DNA of 64,000 nucleotides, from NCBI RefSeq assembly GCF_900105395.1, contig NZ_LT629775.1:1798001-1862000 (forward strand), in the 5' to 3' direction. The stretch is from Streptomyces sp. TLI_053. Lineage in GTDB: Bacteria; Actinomycetota; Actinomycetes; Streptomycetales; Streptomycetaceae. Under the pieces are notes generated by a model. It made no database searches. It was given only the letters and a program-made list of their open reading frames with translations, and was not told the origin of the DNA. This document shows positions 54,771 through 64,000 of this stretch, in pieces (position 1 is the stretch's first letter; each line of letters opens with the position of its first letter). A program made the position numbers and the translations under genes.

Positions 54771-56396
54771 CTAGAGCGAGAGCACCAGGCGCAGCGCCCG
54801 CTCGACCACCCCGGCCGGGTCCTCGGCGGGACCCTCGGAACGCCAGGCCACGAAGCCGTCCGGACGGACGAGCAGCGCGCCCTCGGGGCCGATGCCGTGC
54901 AGGGCCGCGAAGTCCTCGCCCGGCTCGGGGGCCAGGTCGTCCTCGCCGTCGGGGCCGATCCGGAACGCCTCCAGCGGGACGGCCAGCCGGTCCGCCGCCC
55001 GACGGGCGCCCTCCTGCCAGGCGGTGCCCGCCGAACCGGTCAGCAGCACCATGCTCTGCTCGTACAGGTCGAGGGTGGAGAGCCGGACCCCGGCCCGCAG
55101 CAGCCACTGGTGCGGTGCCCGGCTGCCCGGCTCGCCCGTCGACCCGAAGGCCTCCGGCACCACCGGACCCTCCGGGTCGGTGCCGGTCACCGCGCCCCGC
55201 GGGTAGCGGTAGCCGAGCGCCACCGCCAGTACCCCGGCCTGCCGGCCGACGCCCGGCACCACCGCGTAGCCCGGGTGGCTGTGCTCGGCGGAACGGGCCG
55301 AGGCCCGCTCACTGGTCACCCGCGCCACCGGGCGGCGCTCCTGCCCGTAGGTGTCCAGCAGGCCGGGACCGGCCCAGCCGCAGAGCACCGCGGCGAGCTT
55401 CCAGGCCAGGTTGTGCGCGTCCTGGATGCCGGTGTTGGAGCCGAACGCCCCGGTCGGGGACATCTCGTGGGCCGAGTCCCCGGCCAGGAACACCCGCCCC
55501 GAGGAGTAGCTCCCGGCCACCCGCTCGGCGGCGTGCCACGGAGCCCGGCCGGTCACCTCGACGTCGAGCTCCGGCATCCCGACGGCGGCCCGGATGTGCC
55601 GGGCGCAGCGCTCGTCGGTGAACGCCTCAAGCGGCTCGCCGTGCTCCGGGTGCCACGGCGCGTGGAACACCCACTCCTCCCGGTTGTCGACCGGCAGCAG
55701 GGCGCCGTCCGCCTCCGGGTTCGTCAGGTAGCAGGCGATGAAGTGACGGTCGCCGACCACCTCGGCCAGCCGCTTCGCCCGGAAGGTGATGCTGACGTTG
55801 TGGAACAGCTCGCCCTTGCCGGTCTGGCCGATGCCCAGCGCGGTGCGGGCCGGGCTGCGCGGGCCGTCCGCCGCGACCAGGTACTGCGCCCGGACGGTCC
55901 GCTCCTCCCCGGTCTCCCGGCTGCGCAGCAGTGCCGTCACCCCCTCGTCGTCCTGCTCGAAGGAGACCAGCTCGGTGCCGAAGCGGATGTCCGCGCCCAG
56001 CTCCCGGGCGGCGTGGCGCAGCACCGGCTCCAGGTCGTTCTGGCTGCACAGGCACCAGGAACTGGGGCTGAAGCGGGCCAGCCGCCCGCCCGGGTCGATC
56101 TCGCGGAACAGCCACTCCTGCTCCTCGCCGGTCAGCGAGGGGGCCTGCAGGATGCCGTGGTTCGGGGCCAGCACGGACGCCGCCTCGCGGATCGCCGCCT
56201 CGATGCCGGCCACCCGGTACAGCTCCATCGTCCGGACGTTGTTGCCTCGGCCACGCGGGTGACGCGAGGTGTCGGCGTGCTTCTCGACCAGCAGGTGCCT
56301 GACACCCAGTCGGCCCAGGAAGAGTGCGGCCGACAGCCCGACCAACGAGCCGCCGACGATCAGGACCGGTACCCGGTCGTCCACCTTCGGATTCAT
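54771..56396 (-). CDS. FAD-dependent aromatic polyketide hydroxylase (WhiE ORFVIII-like)
   Basis: 541 aa from the ATG giving MNPKVDDRVPVLIVGGSLVG, with CTGGAGC upstream. The FAD Rossmann motif VGGSLVGLSAALFLGRLGV, the DG motif YLVAADGPRSPART and the GD motif GRVFLAGDSAHEMSPTGAFG identify a class A flavoprotein monooxygenase of the TetX/PgaE type. A thioredoxin-like C-terminal domain follows. In the spore-pigment cluster of S. coelicolor, ORFVIII is such an enzyme, divergently transcribed from ORFI, exactly as here. It hydroxylates the aromatic polyketide, a late pigment step. Confidence 0.93.
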   Translation of the reverse strand: MNPKVDDRVPVLIVGGSLVGLSAALFLGRLGVRHLLVEKHADTSRHPRGRGNNVRTMELYRVAGIEAAIREAASVLAPNHGILQAPSLTGEEQEWLFREIDPGGRLARFSPSSWCLCSQNDLEPVLRHAARELGADIRFGTELVSFEQDDEGVTALLRSRETGEERTVRAQYLVAADGPRSPARTALGIGQTGKGELFHNVSITFRAKRLAEVVGDRHFIACYLTNPEADGALLPVDNREEWVFHAPWHPEHGEPLEAFTDERCARHIRAAVGMPELDVEVTGRAPWHAAERVAGSYSSGRVFLAGDSAHEMSPTGAFGSNTGIQDAHNLAWKLAAVLCGWAGPGLLDTYGQERRPVARVTSERASARSAEHSHPGYAVVPGVGRQAGVLAVALGYRYPRGAVTGTDPEGPVVPEAFGSTGEPGSRAPHQWLLRAGVRLSTLDLYEQSMVLLTGSAGTAWQEGARRAADRLAVPLEAFRIGPDGEDDLAPEPGEDFAALHGIGPEGALLVRPDGFVAWRSEGPAEDPAGVVERALRLVLSL

Positions 56397-56699
56397 CAAT
56401 TGCTCCAGCCTGTACGGGAGTTCGGGGCCGAATGCGGGGCTCGGCGCGACCCTCGGAGGGGCCCGCGGACACGGCGGCCCGGTCCTACCGTCCCCCGCGC
56501 CGGGTCCGTTCTGGCGGTTCATCGCTCGGATGGCCCGCATGGCTCGCGCCACCCGGGAGCACCGCGCACGATCGACCTCAGACCTGGTGGCCGACGCCAC
56601 CCCAGCACCCCTCCCCGCCGGAGACCGCCCGGCTCTTCCGGCACCGGAGCCGCCGCACGCGGCCCCCGACGCGTGCGGCCCAGAAGCAGAAAGTGGATC
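56397..56699. promoter_or_regulatory. Divergent promoter region of the spore-pigment cluster
   Basis: 303 bp between the ORFVIII-like and ORFI-like genes. In S. coelicolor the matching region carries two sporulation-specific divergent promoters, the ORFVIII side depending on sigma-F. I see no unambiguous -10/-35 pair or long palindrome, so only the position supports the call. Confidence 0.5.
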
Positions 56700-57866
56700 A
56701 TGACGACTCTGTCCGAACCGCCCGCGCGGCACCACTCCGCCTCCGACACCCGGCTGCGGGTGGTGCTGATGCTGGAGATCCAGGACGGCGCCCAGCAGCG
56801 CTTCATGGACGTCTACGAGCAGCTCCGCCACCAGGTCGCCTCCGTGCCCGGCCACGTCAGCGACCAGCTCTGCCAGAACATCAACGACCCCCGGCAGTGG
56901 CTCATCACCAGCGAGTGGGAGGACCAGGACACCTTCCTGGAGTGGGTGGACAGCCCGGCCCACCGCGAGATGGTCAAGCCGATGCACGGCTGCGTCAGCG
57001 ACACCTTCCGCTCGATGCGCTACACGATCCTGCGCGAGACCTCCGCCGCCGGTGTCACCGGCACCCGCGCCCCGGCCGAGGTGCCGGCCGGCCTGCCGCG
57101 GACCGCCCCGGCCGGGCAGGTCGGCCCGCCCAAGGCCGACCCCGGCCCGGACGGCGTGGTCCGGCACGCGCTCACCTTCACCGTGAAGCCCGGCACCGAG
57201 CCCGAGGTGGCCCGGATCCTGTCCGGCTACGCCTCCCCCCGGGCCGAGGTCGACGGGACCACCCGGCTGCGCCGCACCTCCCTGTTCATGCACGGCAACC
57301 GTGTCGTCCGCGCGGTCGAGGTGATCGGCAGCCTCGGCGACGCGCTGCGGCACGTCGCCATGCAGCCCGAGGTGCGGGCCGTCGAGGAGGCGATCAACCC
57401 GCACCTGGAGGAGGCCCGTCAGCTGGGCGACCCGCAGGCGGCGCGCGCCTTCTTCGCCCGGGCCGCGCTGCCCGCCGAGAACCAGGCCGTGGCCGGCACC
57501 CCGGCCGCCGGACGGCCGCACCGGCACGCCGTGCTCTACCCGGTGAAGCCCGGGAACGGCCAGGCGGTCACCGACCTCCTCGCCGAGTACGACGAGCTCG
57601 CCACCGTCGACCCGACCGGCCCGGTCGCGACCAGCACCGTGTTCCACCGGGACGACGTGGTGGTCCGGCTGGTGGACCTGCGGGTCCCGCCGGAGGCGGA
57701 CCCGGCGGCGGCGCTCGGCATCGCCGGCGAGCGCGAGGCCGCCGTCCTGGGCCGGCTGCTCGACCTCGGCCCCGAGGTCGACCTGCGGACCGACGCCGGA
57801 CTGCGCGCCTTCCTCGCCGCGCGGGCGATGAACCCGGTCACCGACCGCACCTCGCAGGACTCCTGA
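56700..57866 (+). CDS. WhiE ORFI-like protein with monooxygenase-fold (ABM / SchA-CurD) domains
   Basis: 388 aa. Residues 20-115 form an antibiotic-biosynthesis-monooxygenase-like ferredoxin fold ([39 protein letters not shown]). Two SchA/CurD-like domains follow at about 150-260 ([20 protein letters not shown]) and 285-380 ([20 protein letters not shown]), which look internally duplicated. It is the first gene of the pigment operon; homologues (WhiE-I, SchA, CurD) are needed for pigment formation but their exact chemistry is unsettled. The ATG follows GAAAGTGGATC. Confidence 0.9.
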   Translation: MTTLSEPPARHHSASDTRLRVVLMLEIQDGAQQRFMDVYEQLRHQVASVPGHVSDQLCQNINDPRQWLITSEWEDQDTFLEWVDSPAHREMVKPMHGCVSDTFRSMRYTILRETSAAGVTGTRAPAEVPAGLPRTAPAGQVGPPKADPGPDGVVRHALTFTVKPGTEPEVARILSGYASPRAEVDGTTRLRRTSLFMHGNRVVRAVEVIGSLGDALRHVAMQPEVRAVEEAINPHLEEARQLGDPQAARAFFARAALPAENQAVAGTPAAGRPHRHAVLYPVKPGNGQAVTDLLAEYDELATVDPTGPVATSTVFHRDDVVVRLVDLRVPPEADPAAALGIAGEREAAVLGRLLDLGPEVDLRTDAGLRAFLAARAMNPVTDRTSQDS

Positions 57867-57925
57867 CCCTCCGCCGTCCCGGCGCAGTCCCCGCAGGCGC
57901 CGCACCGCGGAACACGGCCGCACAT

Positions 57926-57960
57926 CCGGCACCACCCGGCACCACCCGGCACCACCCGGC
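57926..57960. repeat. Tandem 10-bp repeat (CCGGCACCAC, 3.5 copies)
   Basis: Exact copies in the 109-bp gap between ORFI and the cupin gene, just before the AAGAAGGAAG ribosome-binding site of the cupin. Confidence 0.9.
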
Positions 57961-57975
57961 AAGAAGGAAGAAACC

Positions 57976-58410
57976 ATGTCCACGCAGTACCCACCGATCG
58001 TGAACGTCTCCGACGCCCCGGAGAACCGCCGGCGCGGCGGCGACCTGCGCGCCATGCTCACCCCGACCACCTGCGGCGCCACCAGCGGGTTCATGGGGCT
58101 GGCCATCGTGCAGCCGGGCGAGCGGATCGGCGAGCACTACCACCCGTACTCCGAGGAGTTCGTCTTCGTCGTCGCAGGCGACCTGGAGGTGGACCTGGAC
58201 GACGAGACCCGGATCCTCAAGCCCGAACAGGGGCTGATGATCCCGATCAACATGCGCCACCGGTTCCGCAACGTCGGCGACACCGTGGCCAAGATGGTCT
58301 TCCACCTCGGCCCGCTGGCACCGCGCCCCGAACTCGGCCACGTGGACACCGAGGAGACCGGGGCGGCGGTCAACGCCGGGCCGCCGGAACACGCCAAGGT
58401 GGCTTCGTGA
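57976..58410 (+). CDS. Cupin domain protein (WhiE ORFII-like)
   Basis: 144 aa. A single cupin barrel: motif 1 [25 protein letters not shown] supplies His/His/Glu metal ligands and motif 2 [19 protein letters not shown] the last His. In spore-pigment clusters this small cupin sits between ORFI and KS-alpha and is thought to help modify or cyclise the polyketide. The stop overlaps the KS-alpha start by four bases. Confidence 0.93.
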   Translation: MSTQYPPIVNVSDAPENRRRGGDLRAMLTPTTCGATSGFMGLAIVQPGERIGEHYHPYSEEFVFVVAGDLEVDLDDETRILKPEQGLMIPINMRHRFRNVGDTVAKMVFHLGPLAPRPELGHVDTEETGAAVNAGPPEHAKVAS

Positions 58411-59666
58411 GCCGCCGACGGGTCGCCGTCACCGGAATCGGCGTGGTCGCGCCCGGTGGGGTCGGGGTCCCGGCGTTCTGGGACCTCCTCACCGCCGGGC
58501 GGACGGCGACCCGCGGCATCACGCTCTTCGACCCCGCCGGGTTCCGCTCCCGGATCGCCGCCGAGTGCGACTTCGACCCGGCGGCCCACGGGCTCGGCCC
58601 GGACGAGGTCCAACGGGCCGACCGCTACGTCCAGTTCGCGATGGTGGCGGCGGACGAGGCGATCAGCGACGCCGGACTCGACCTGACCGCCGAGGACCCG
58701 TGGCGGATCGGCGTCTCGCTCGGCACCGCCGTCGGCGGAACCACCCGGCTGGAGCACGACTACGCCCTGGTCAGCGCCGGCGGCGCCCGCTGGGACGTCG
58801 ACCACCGGCTGGCCGAACCGCAGCTGCACCGGGCCTTCGCCCCCAGCACGCTCGCCTCGGCGGTCGCCGAGCGGACCGGCGCCCACGGACCGGTGCAGAC
58901 CGTCTCCACCGGGTGCACCTCCGGCCTGGACGCGATCGGCTACGCCTTCCAGACGGTCGAGGACGGCCGGGCCGACATCTGCATCACCGGGGCCTCGGAC
59001 TCGCCGATCTCGCCGATCACCGTCGCCTGCTTCGACGCCATCAAGGCCACCAGCGAACGCAACGACGACCCGGCACACGCCTCCCGGCCGTTCGACGCCC
59101 ACCGGGACGGCTTCGTGCTCGGCGAGGGCGGCGCCGTCCTGGTGCTGGAGGAACTGGAGCACGCCCGGCGGCGCGGCGCCCGGATCTACGGCGAGATCGG
59201 GGGCTTCGCGACCTTCGGCAACGCCTACCACATGACCGGCCTGACCCAGGAGGGGCTGGAGATGTCCCGGGCGATCGACCACGCGCTCGCCCACGCCCGG
59301 GTCGACCGCACCGAGGTCGACTACGTCAACGCGCACGGCTCGGGCACCAAGCAGAACGACCGGCACGAGACGGCGGCGGTGAAGCGCTCGCTCGGCGAGC
59401 ACGCCTACCGGACGCCGATGAGCTCGATCAAGTCGATGGTCGGGCACTCGCTCGGCGCGATCGGCGCGATCGAGGTGGTCGCCTGCACCCTCGCACTGGA
59501 CCGCGGCGTCGTGCCGCCGACCGCCAACTACGAGACACCCGACCCGGAGTGCGACCTGGACTACGTGCCGCGCACCGCCCGGGAGATCCCGCTGCGCCAC
59601 ATCCTCTCGGTCGGCAGCGGCTTCGGCGGATTCCAGTCCGCCGTCGTGCTCACGAGAACGGGGTGA
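58407..59666 (+). CDS. Type II PKS ketosynthase alpha (WhiE ORFIII-like)
   Basis: 419 aa from the GTG that overlaps the cupin stop. The active-site Cys is in [13 protein letters not shown] (about residue 170); catalytic His residues are in [12 protein letters not shown] and [12 protein letters not shown]. It builds the poly-beta-ketone from malonyl-ACP with its KS-beta partner. The position and neighbours mark the spore-pigment type rather than an antibiotic cluster. Confidence 0.97.
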   Translation: MSRRRVAVTGIGVVAPGGVGVPAFWDLLTAGRTATRGITLFDPAGFRSRIAAECDFDPAAHGLGPDEVQRADRYVQFAMVAADEAISDAGLDLTAEDPWRIGVSLGTAVGGTTRLEHDYALVSAGGARWDVDHRLAEPQLHRAFAPSTLASAVAERTGAHGPVQTVSTGCTSGLDAIGYAFQTVEDGRADICITGASDSPISPITVACFDAIKATSERNDDPAHASRPFDAHRDGFVLGEGGAVLVLEELEHARRRGARIYGEIGGFATFGNAYHMTGLTQEGLEMSRAIDHALAHARVDRTEVDYVNAHGSGTKQNDRHETAAVKRSLGEHAYRTPMSSIKSMVGHSLGAIGAIEVVACTLALDRGVVPPTANYETPDPECDLDYVPRTAREIPLRHILSVGSGFGGFQSAVVLTRTG

Positions 59667-59671
59667 GATCC

Positions 59672-60913
59672 ATGACGTCACGTCAACAGGAACGCCGGGC
59701 GGTGATCACCGGCCTGGGTGTGGTGGCACCGAACGGCGTCGGGGCCGATGCCTTCTGGAAGGCCACCAGGCAGGGCGTGAGCGTCCTCGACCGGATATCG
59801 CGCGAGGGCTGTGCGGACCTCCCGCTGCGCGTCGCGGGCCAGGTGCGGGACTTCGACCCGCAGGCCGTCATCGACAGCCGCTACCTGGTGCAGACCGACC
59901 GGTTCACGCACTACGCGATGGCCGCCGCCGACCAGGCGGTGGCGGACGCCGGCTTCGTCGCCGATCCGGAACACCCCTACGCGGTGGGCGTGGTGACCGC
60001 GGCCGGCTCGGGCGGCGGCGAGTTCGGCCAGGGCGAGCTCCAGCAACTGTGGGGCAAGGGACCGCAGTTCGTCGGCCCCTACCAGTCCATCGCCTGGTTC
60101 TACGCGGCCAGCACCGGCCAGGTGTCGATCCGCGGCGGCTACAAGGGCCCGTGCGGGGTGGTGGCCAGCGACGAGGCCGGCGGACTGGACGCGATCGCGC
60201 ACGCCGCCCGCTCCGTCGTGCACGGCACCGACGCGGTGGTGGTCGGCGCCGCCGAGGCCCCGCTCGCGCCGTACTCGATGGTCTGCCAGCTCGGCTACCC
60301 CGAACTGAGCCTGGCCGACCGGCCCGACCGGGCCTACCTGCCGTTCTCCCCCGACGCGGCCGGCTTCGCCCCCGCCGAGGGCGGCGCGATGCTGCTGCTG
60401 GAGGACGAGGCCACCGCCCGCCGGCGCGGGGCCGCCGTCCGGGCGTACGTCGCCGGGCACGGCGCCACCTTCACCGGCGCCTCCCGCTGGGCGGAGTCCC
60501 GCGAGGGCCTGGCGGCGGCGATCCGGATCGCCCTCGACCGGGCCAGGATCTCGCCGGAGGAGGTGGACGTGGTCTTCGCCGACGCCCTCGGCATCCCGGC
60601 CGCGGACCGCGCCGAGGCGCTCGCGCTGGCGGACGCGCTCGGCCCGTACGCCGAGCGGGTCCCGGTCACCGCCCCCAAGTCCGGTACCGGGCGGGCCTAC
60701 TGCGGCGCACCGCCGCTGGACACGGTGGCCGCCGTGCTCGCCATGGAGGACGGCGTGCTGCCGCCCACCCCGAACGTCACCGAGGTCGCCCACGACCTGG
60801 CCCTGGTGACCGGCCGCGCCCGCCCGGCCGAACTGCGTACCGCCCTGGTGCTCAGCCGCGGGCTGATGGGCTCCAACGCGGCCCTGGTGCTGCGGCGCGG
60901 CGAACCGGACTGA
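59672..60913 (+). CDS. Type II PKS ketosynthase beta / chain length factor (WhiE ORFIV-like)
   Basis: 413 aa, ATG five bases after the KS-alpha stop, so the pair is co-translated. The fold follows KS-alpha but the active-site Cys position reads ASDEAGGLDAIA: Glu replaces Cys where antibiotic-type factors usually have Gln. This subunit sets the number of extender units and primes synthesis by decarboxylating malonyl-ACP. The heterodimer in spore-pigment systems makes a long (about C24) chain. Confidence 0.96.
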   Translation: MTSRQQERRAVITGLGVVAPNGVGADAFWKATRQGVSVLDRISREGCADLPLRVAGQVRDFDPQAVIDSRYLVQTDRFTHYAMAAADQAVADAGFVADPEHPYAVGVVTAAGSGGGEFGQGELQQLWGKGPQFVGPYQSIAWFYAASTGQVSIRGGYKGPCGVVASDEAGGLDAIAHAARSVVHGTDAVVVGAAEAPLAPYSMVCQLGYPELSLADRPDRAYLPFSPDAAGFAPAEGGAMLLLEDEATARRRGAAVRAYVAGHGATFTGASRWAESREGLAAAIRIALDRARISPEEVDVVFADALGIPAADRAEALALADALGPYAERVPVTAPKSGTGRAYCGAPPLDTVAAVLAMEDGVLPPTPNVTEVAHDLALVTGRARPAELRTALVLSRGLMGSNAALVLRRGEPD

Positions 60914-60989
60914 CCCCGCCGGTCCGCCCGCCCGCGGCCCGCCCCACGCTCCACCGCTCAACCACTGGCTCGCTACGAAGGGACACCTC

Positions 60990-61707
<718 letters not shown>

Positions 61708-61710
61708 GCC

Positions 61711-62076
61711 ATGACCTCCCCCACGACCGAGAACCGGGCCACCGGGATCCACCGCGCCCTGATCGTCGCCCGGATGAAGCCCGACGCGGCCACCGGCATC
61801 GCCGAGGTCTTCGCCGACTCCGACAACCGGGGTGAACTCCCCCATCTGATCGGCGTCACCGGGCGCAGCCTGTTCCAGTTCGGCGACGTGTACCTGCACC
61901 TGATCGAGGCGGACCGGCCGCCCGGGCCGGCCGTCGCCCAGGTGGTCGGCCACCCCGAGTTCCGGGCCGTCAGCGACGCGCTGACCAGCTATGTCCAGGC
62001 GTACGACCCGGCCACCTGGCGGGGGCCGAAGGACGCGATGGCGCGCGAGTTCTACCGCTGGGAGCGCCGCGGCTGA
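61711..62076 (+). CDS. TcmI-type polyketide cyclase (WhiE ORFVII-like)
   Basis: 121 aa, three bases after the previous stop. Dimeric ferredoxin-like fold pattern: HRALIVARMKPDAATGIAEVFADSD, LPHLIGVTGRSLFQFGDVYLHLIE and GPKDAMAREFYRWE. TcmI-like enzymes close the later rings. Last gene of the pigment operon, followed by a strong terminator. Confidence 0.95.
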   Translation: MTSPTTENRATGIHRALIVARMKPDAATGIAEVFADSDNRGELPHLIGVTGRSLFQFGDVYLHLIEADRPPGPAVAQVVGHPEFRAVSDALTSYVQAYDPATWRGPKDAMAREFYRWERRG

Positions 62077-62094
62077 GCGCGCACCGGTGACACG

Positions 62095-62140
62095 ACGAGC
62101 GGACACCCCGCGGGCCTCGGGCCCCGGGGTGTCCGCTCGT
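62095..62140. terminator. Bidirectional terminator between the pigment operon and NRPS gene
   Basis: ACGAGCGGACACCCCG (62095-62110) pairs perfectly with CGGGGTGTCCGCTCGT (62125-62140) around a 14-base loop. Confidence 0.85.
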
Positions 62141-62170
62141 GCGGGCGGGTCGTACGCCGGCGCCGGGGCG

Positions 62171-64000
62171 TCAGTGCGCCCCGGCGGGCTGCGCCGTCAT
62201 CGCGGCGAGCACGGCGCGCCAGTCCTCGCCGGGCTCCGGGGTCAGCGGCCCGGCGAGTGCGTCGGCCCGGTAGGACCAGGGGCGCAGCAGCTCCGCCTCG
62301 GCGGCCGGGCCGTGCGCGACGGTGCTCGACGAGCCGAGCAGCCGCACCAGTTCGGCGGCGAAGTCGGCCCAGGAGACGTGGCCGGTGACGGCGTTGACGA
62401 TCCGGCCGGGGGCGAGGCCGAGGCCGGCCGTCACCGCCCGGGCCAGCGCGGCGGAGTGCACCCAGCTCGCCCCGGCCCACCCGGCCGAGGGCTCCGGCAG
62501 CAGGATCGGGCGGCCGGCCAGCGCGGCCTGGTAGAGCGCGCCGGTGGCGCCCCAGCGGAGCTGGTCGCGCAGCCGCCGGTGCGGGCCCCAGACGATCGGC
62601 GAGCGGACCACCGCGACCGGGCCGGAGGCCGACGGGGCGGCGTCCAGCAGGATCCGCTCGCAGTCGAGCTTGGCCTGCCCGTACGCGGTGAGCGGTCCGG
62701 CCGAGGGGCCGCCCTCGGCGACCTCCCCGGGCGCCGGGCGGCCGTAGGCGTCGATGCTGCTGACGAAGACGAATCCACCGGTGCCACGCCAGCCCTCGAC
62801 CAGGGTCCGCATCGCGGCGAGGTCGACGGCGTGCTCGGTGAAGGTGCAGGCGGCGTGGATCACGGTCTCCGCACCCTCCGCGGCCCGGCGCAGGCTGTCC
62901 AGGTCGGCGAGGTCCCCCTCGGCGACCTCCACCCCGGCGCCGGCCACCAGATGGGCCGACTCGGGGCGGACCAGGGCGCGCACGGGGCGGCCCTGGGCGA
63001 CGAGTTCCTGGAGCAGGGCGGCGCCGACACCGCCGCTGGCGCCGGTCAGCAGCACCGTCCCGGCCCGGGCGGCGGGGACGGCGGCGGTGCCGGCGGCGGT
63101 GCGGCGGGCGCCACCGCGTTCGGCCGCGCGTTCTGCGGCGCGTTCGGCCAGCAGGGCGGCCAGGGCCCGGGGGGTCCGCCGCTCCAGCACGTCCAGGCCG
63201 GTCAGCGGCAGGCCGAGGCGCGCGCGGAGCCGCTCCGCCAGTTGCACGGCGACCAGGGAATGGCCGCCCAGGCCGAAGAAGTCGCCCTCGGCGGGCGGCC
63301 GGGCGCCGAGCAGTTCGGCGAAGACGTCGCGCACGGTGTCCAGGTGGGCGGCGGGCGCGCCGGGGAGCCGGGCCGGGTCGAGGGCGCCGTCGGAGCGGCG
63401 CGGGATGCGGTCCAGCAGGGTGACGGCGTGCGGGAGCGCGTCGGGGTCCGCGAGCCGGCGGCGGAGGGCGGCGCGCAGTTCGGCGCCGCTGGGGGCGACC
63501 GGGCCGCGGACGGTCGCGTAGGCGAGGGCGGGACCGTGCTCGGCGAGGTGCAGGGCGGCGTCGGCGACCCGGGGGTCCGCGAGCAGGGCGGCGACGGCGG
63601 GATGCCGGTCGGGGTGGTCCACCGGCCCGGTCGCACCGGGGAGTTCGCCCGCGAGCCGCTCGTCCGGATGCCGCTCGTCCACGAGCCGCTCGACCGGACG
63701 CCGCTCGTCCACGAGCCGCTCGCCGGGGAGGCGGGACAGCGGGCGGTCGGCATCGGTGGCGACGGCTGCCAGCAGTTCGGCGAAAGCGGTGTGCAGCCGA
63801 CCGGCGGTGGCCCCGTCCAGGGCGGCCGGGTCGTGCTGGAGCAGGCAGCGCGGCTCCGGACCGTCCTCGACCAGCAGGGTCAGGCCGAACTTGGCGAGCC
63901 CGAGGTCGACCTCCACCGCCTCGGCGGTGAGGCCCGGCAGCGCCAGCGGCTCGGCCGGGTGGACCAGGTCGCAGCTCACGGCGAGCAGCGGGGTGCCGTC
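62171..64000 (-). CDS. NRPS C-terminal fragment: condensation end, degenerate adenylation region, carrier, reductase-like
   Basis: About 610 codons visible; the frame stays open past 64000, so the 5' part is missing. Order: end of a condensation domain (LGLAKFGLTLLVEDG, LLQHDPAALDGATAGRLHTAF), a charged repeat linker (VDERRPVERLVDERHPDERL), about 90 residues resembling only the C-terminal subdomain of an adenylation domain (AAL-ADPRVADAALHLAEHG, LLDRIPRRSDGALDPARLPG), a carrier domain with Ser in FFGLGGHSLVAVQ, and an NAD(P)-binding reductase/epimerase-like domain (VLLTGASGGVGAALLQELV, YGQAKLDCERIL). The adenylation core is absent and the usual catalytic Lys of A10 is replaced (SDGALD). Such a gene would end a peptide by reductive release. 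Confidence 0.85.
   Translation of the reverse strand, partial: DGTPLLAVSCDLVHPAEPLALPGLTAEAVEVDLGLAKFGLTLLVEDGPEPRCLLQHDPAALDGATAGRLHTAFAELLAAVATDADRPLSRLPGERLVDERRPVERLVDERHPDERLAGELPGATGPVDHPDRHPAVAALLADPRVADAALHLAEHGPALAYATVRGPVAPSGAELRAALRRRLADPDALPHAVTLLDRIPRRSDGALDPARLPGAPAAHLDTVRDVFAELLGARPPAEGDFFGLGGHSLVAVQLAERLRARLGLPLTGLDVLERRTPRALAALLAERAAERAAERGGARRTAAGTAAVPAARAGTVLLTGASGGVGAALLQELVAQGRPVRALVRPESAHLVAGAGVEVAEGDLADLDSLRRAAEGAETVIHAACTFTEHAVDLAAMRTLVEGWRGTGGFVFVSSIDAYGRPAPGEVAEGGPSAGPLTAYGQAKLDCERILLDAAPSASGPVAVVRSPIVWGPHRRLRDQLRWGATGALYQAALAGRPILLPEPSAGWAGASWVHSAALARAVTAGLGLAPGRIVNAVTGHVSWADFAAELVRLLGSSSTVAHGPAAEAELLRPWSYRADALAGPLTPEPGEDWRAVLAAMTAQPAGAH
63660..63724. repeat. Direct repeats in the NRPS linker
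   Basis: The unit GCCGCTCGTCCACGAGCCGC recurs with a 30-bp period, encoding the VDER/ERLVDER linker. In frame. Confidence 0.8.

Noticed and set aside
53145..57866. A 1573-codon open frame running from the APC permease through ORFI of the pigment cluster
   Set aside because: Only its last 389 codons (from 56700) have family character; the first part is an Arg-rich shadow of the permease in another frame, and the whole frame has no start site.
54771..58106. A 1111-codon minus-strand frame that could suggest a longer hydroxylase
   Set aside because: The hydroxylase starts at 56396 with a ribosome-binding site; the extension overlaps the pigment ORFI gene and looks like its antisense shadow.

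Overview
The window is very GC-rich DNA (almost every third codon position is G or C). Gene content points to a sporulating, pigment-forming actinomycete of the Streptomyces/Kitasatospora type: a melC tyrosinase pair, a complete whiE-type spore-pigment type II polyketide cluster, the MurT/GatD lipid II amidation pair, a monomeric isocitrate dehydrogenase, and several promoters with -10 boxes close to TAGnnT and little or no leader. I see 55 coding regions (two cut by the window ends) and no rRNA, tRNA, CRISPR array or insertion sequence.

Layout. 1-14.4 kb is mostly accessory and membrane functions: a translationally coupled S9 peptidase plus a tiny peptide gene (cut by the left edge), a TetR/NmrA divergent pair with twin operators, a second TetR, DUF1918, DedA, a SpoIIE-type phosphatase, PIG-L deacetylase, an ArsR-type regulator with an MFS exporter behind palindromic operators, a FUSC membrane protein and an amidase. 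14.8-31 kb is largely core metabolism: GH35 beta-galactosidase, GlmS, AsnB, a Cys/His-rich exported protein, an exported propeller protein, a PLP decarboxylase, a membrane-ACT-GNAT acetyltransferase, MurT-GatD and phosphofructokinase. 31-38.3 kb holds melC1-melC2, a D-2-hydroxyacid dehydrogenase, a minimal lanthipeptide locus (58-aa precursor plus a class IV-like synthetase) and an FMN alpha-hydroxyacid oxidase.

38.4-54.7 kb contains three alpha/beta hydrolases (two of them close paralogues flanking a FUSC protein and a PucR-type regulator), CtaG, a TetR/MFS efflux pair, Icd, an HTH/DUF4180 pair, two tiny overlapping genes, DUF2254 and an APC permease. 54.8-62.1 kb is the whiE-like cluster in canonical order, with the FAD hydroxylase divergent from ORFI, cupin, KS-alpha, KS-beta, ACP, aromatase and TcmI-type cyclase. 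The right edge is the 3' end of an NRPS gene whose last module appears to have a degenerate adenylation domain followed by a carrier domain and an NAD(P)-binding reductase.

The most interesting items are the lanthipeptide locus at 34.0-36.9 kb (unfamiliar precursor, CCG zinc motif and a short lyase N-terminus in the synthetase), the peptide gene with a full anti-16S Shine-Dalgarno fused to the end of an S9 peptidase gene, the degenerate NRPS module, and several clean operator palindromes that directly predict local regulation. Product names come from my recognition of motifs and gene order; no database search was run.
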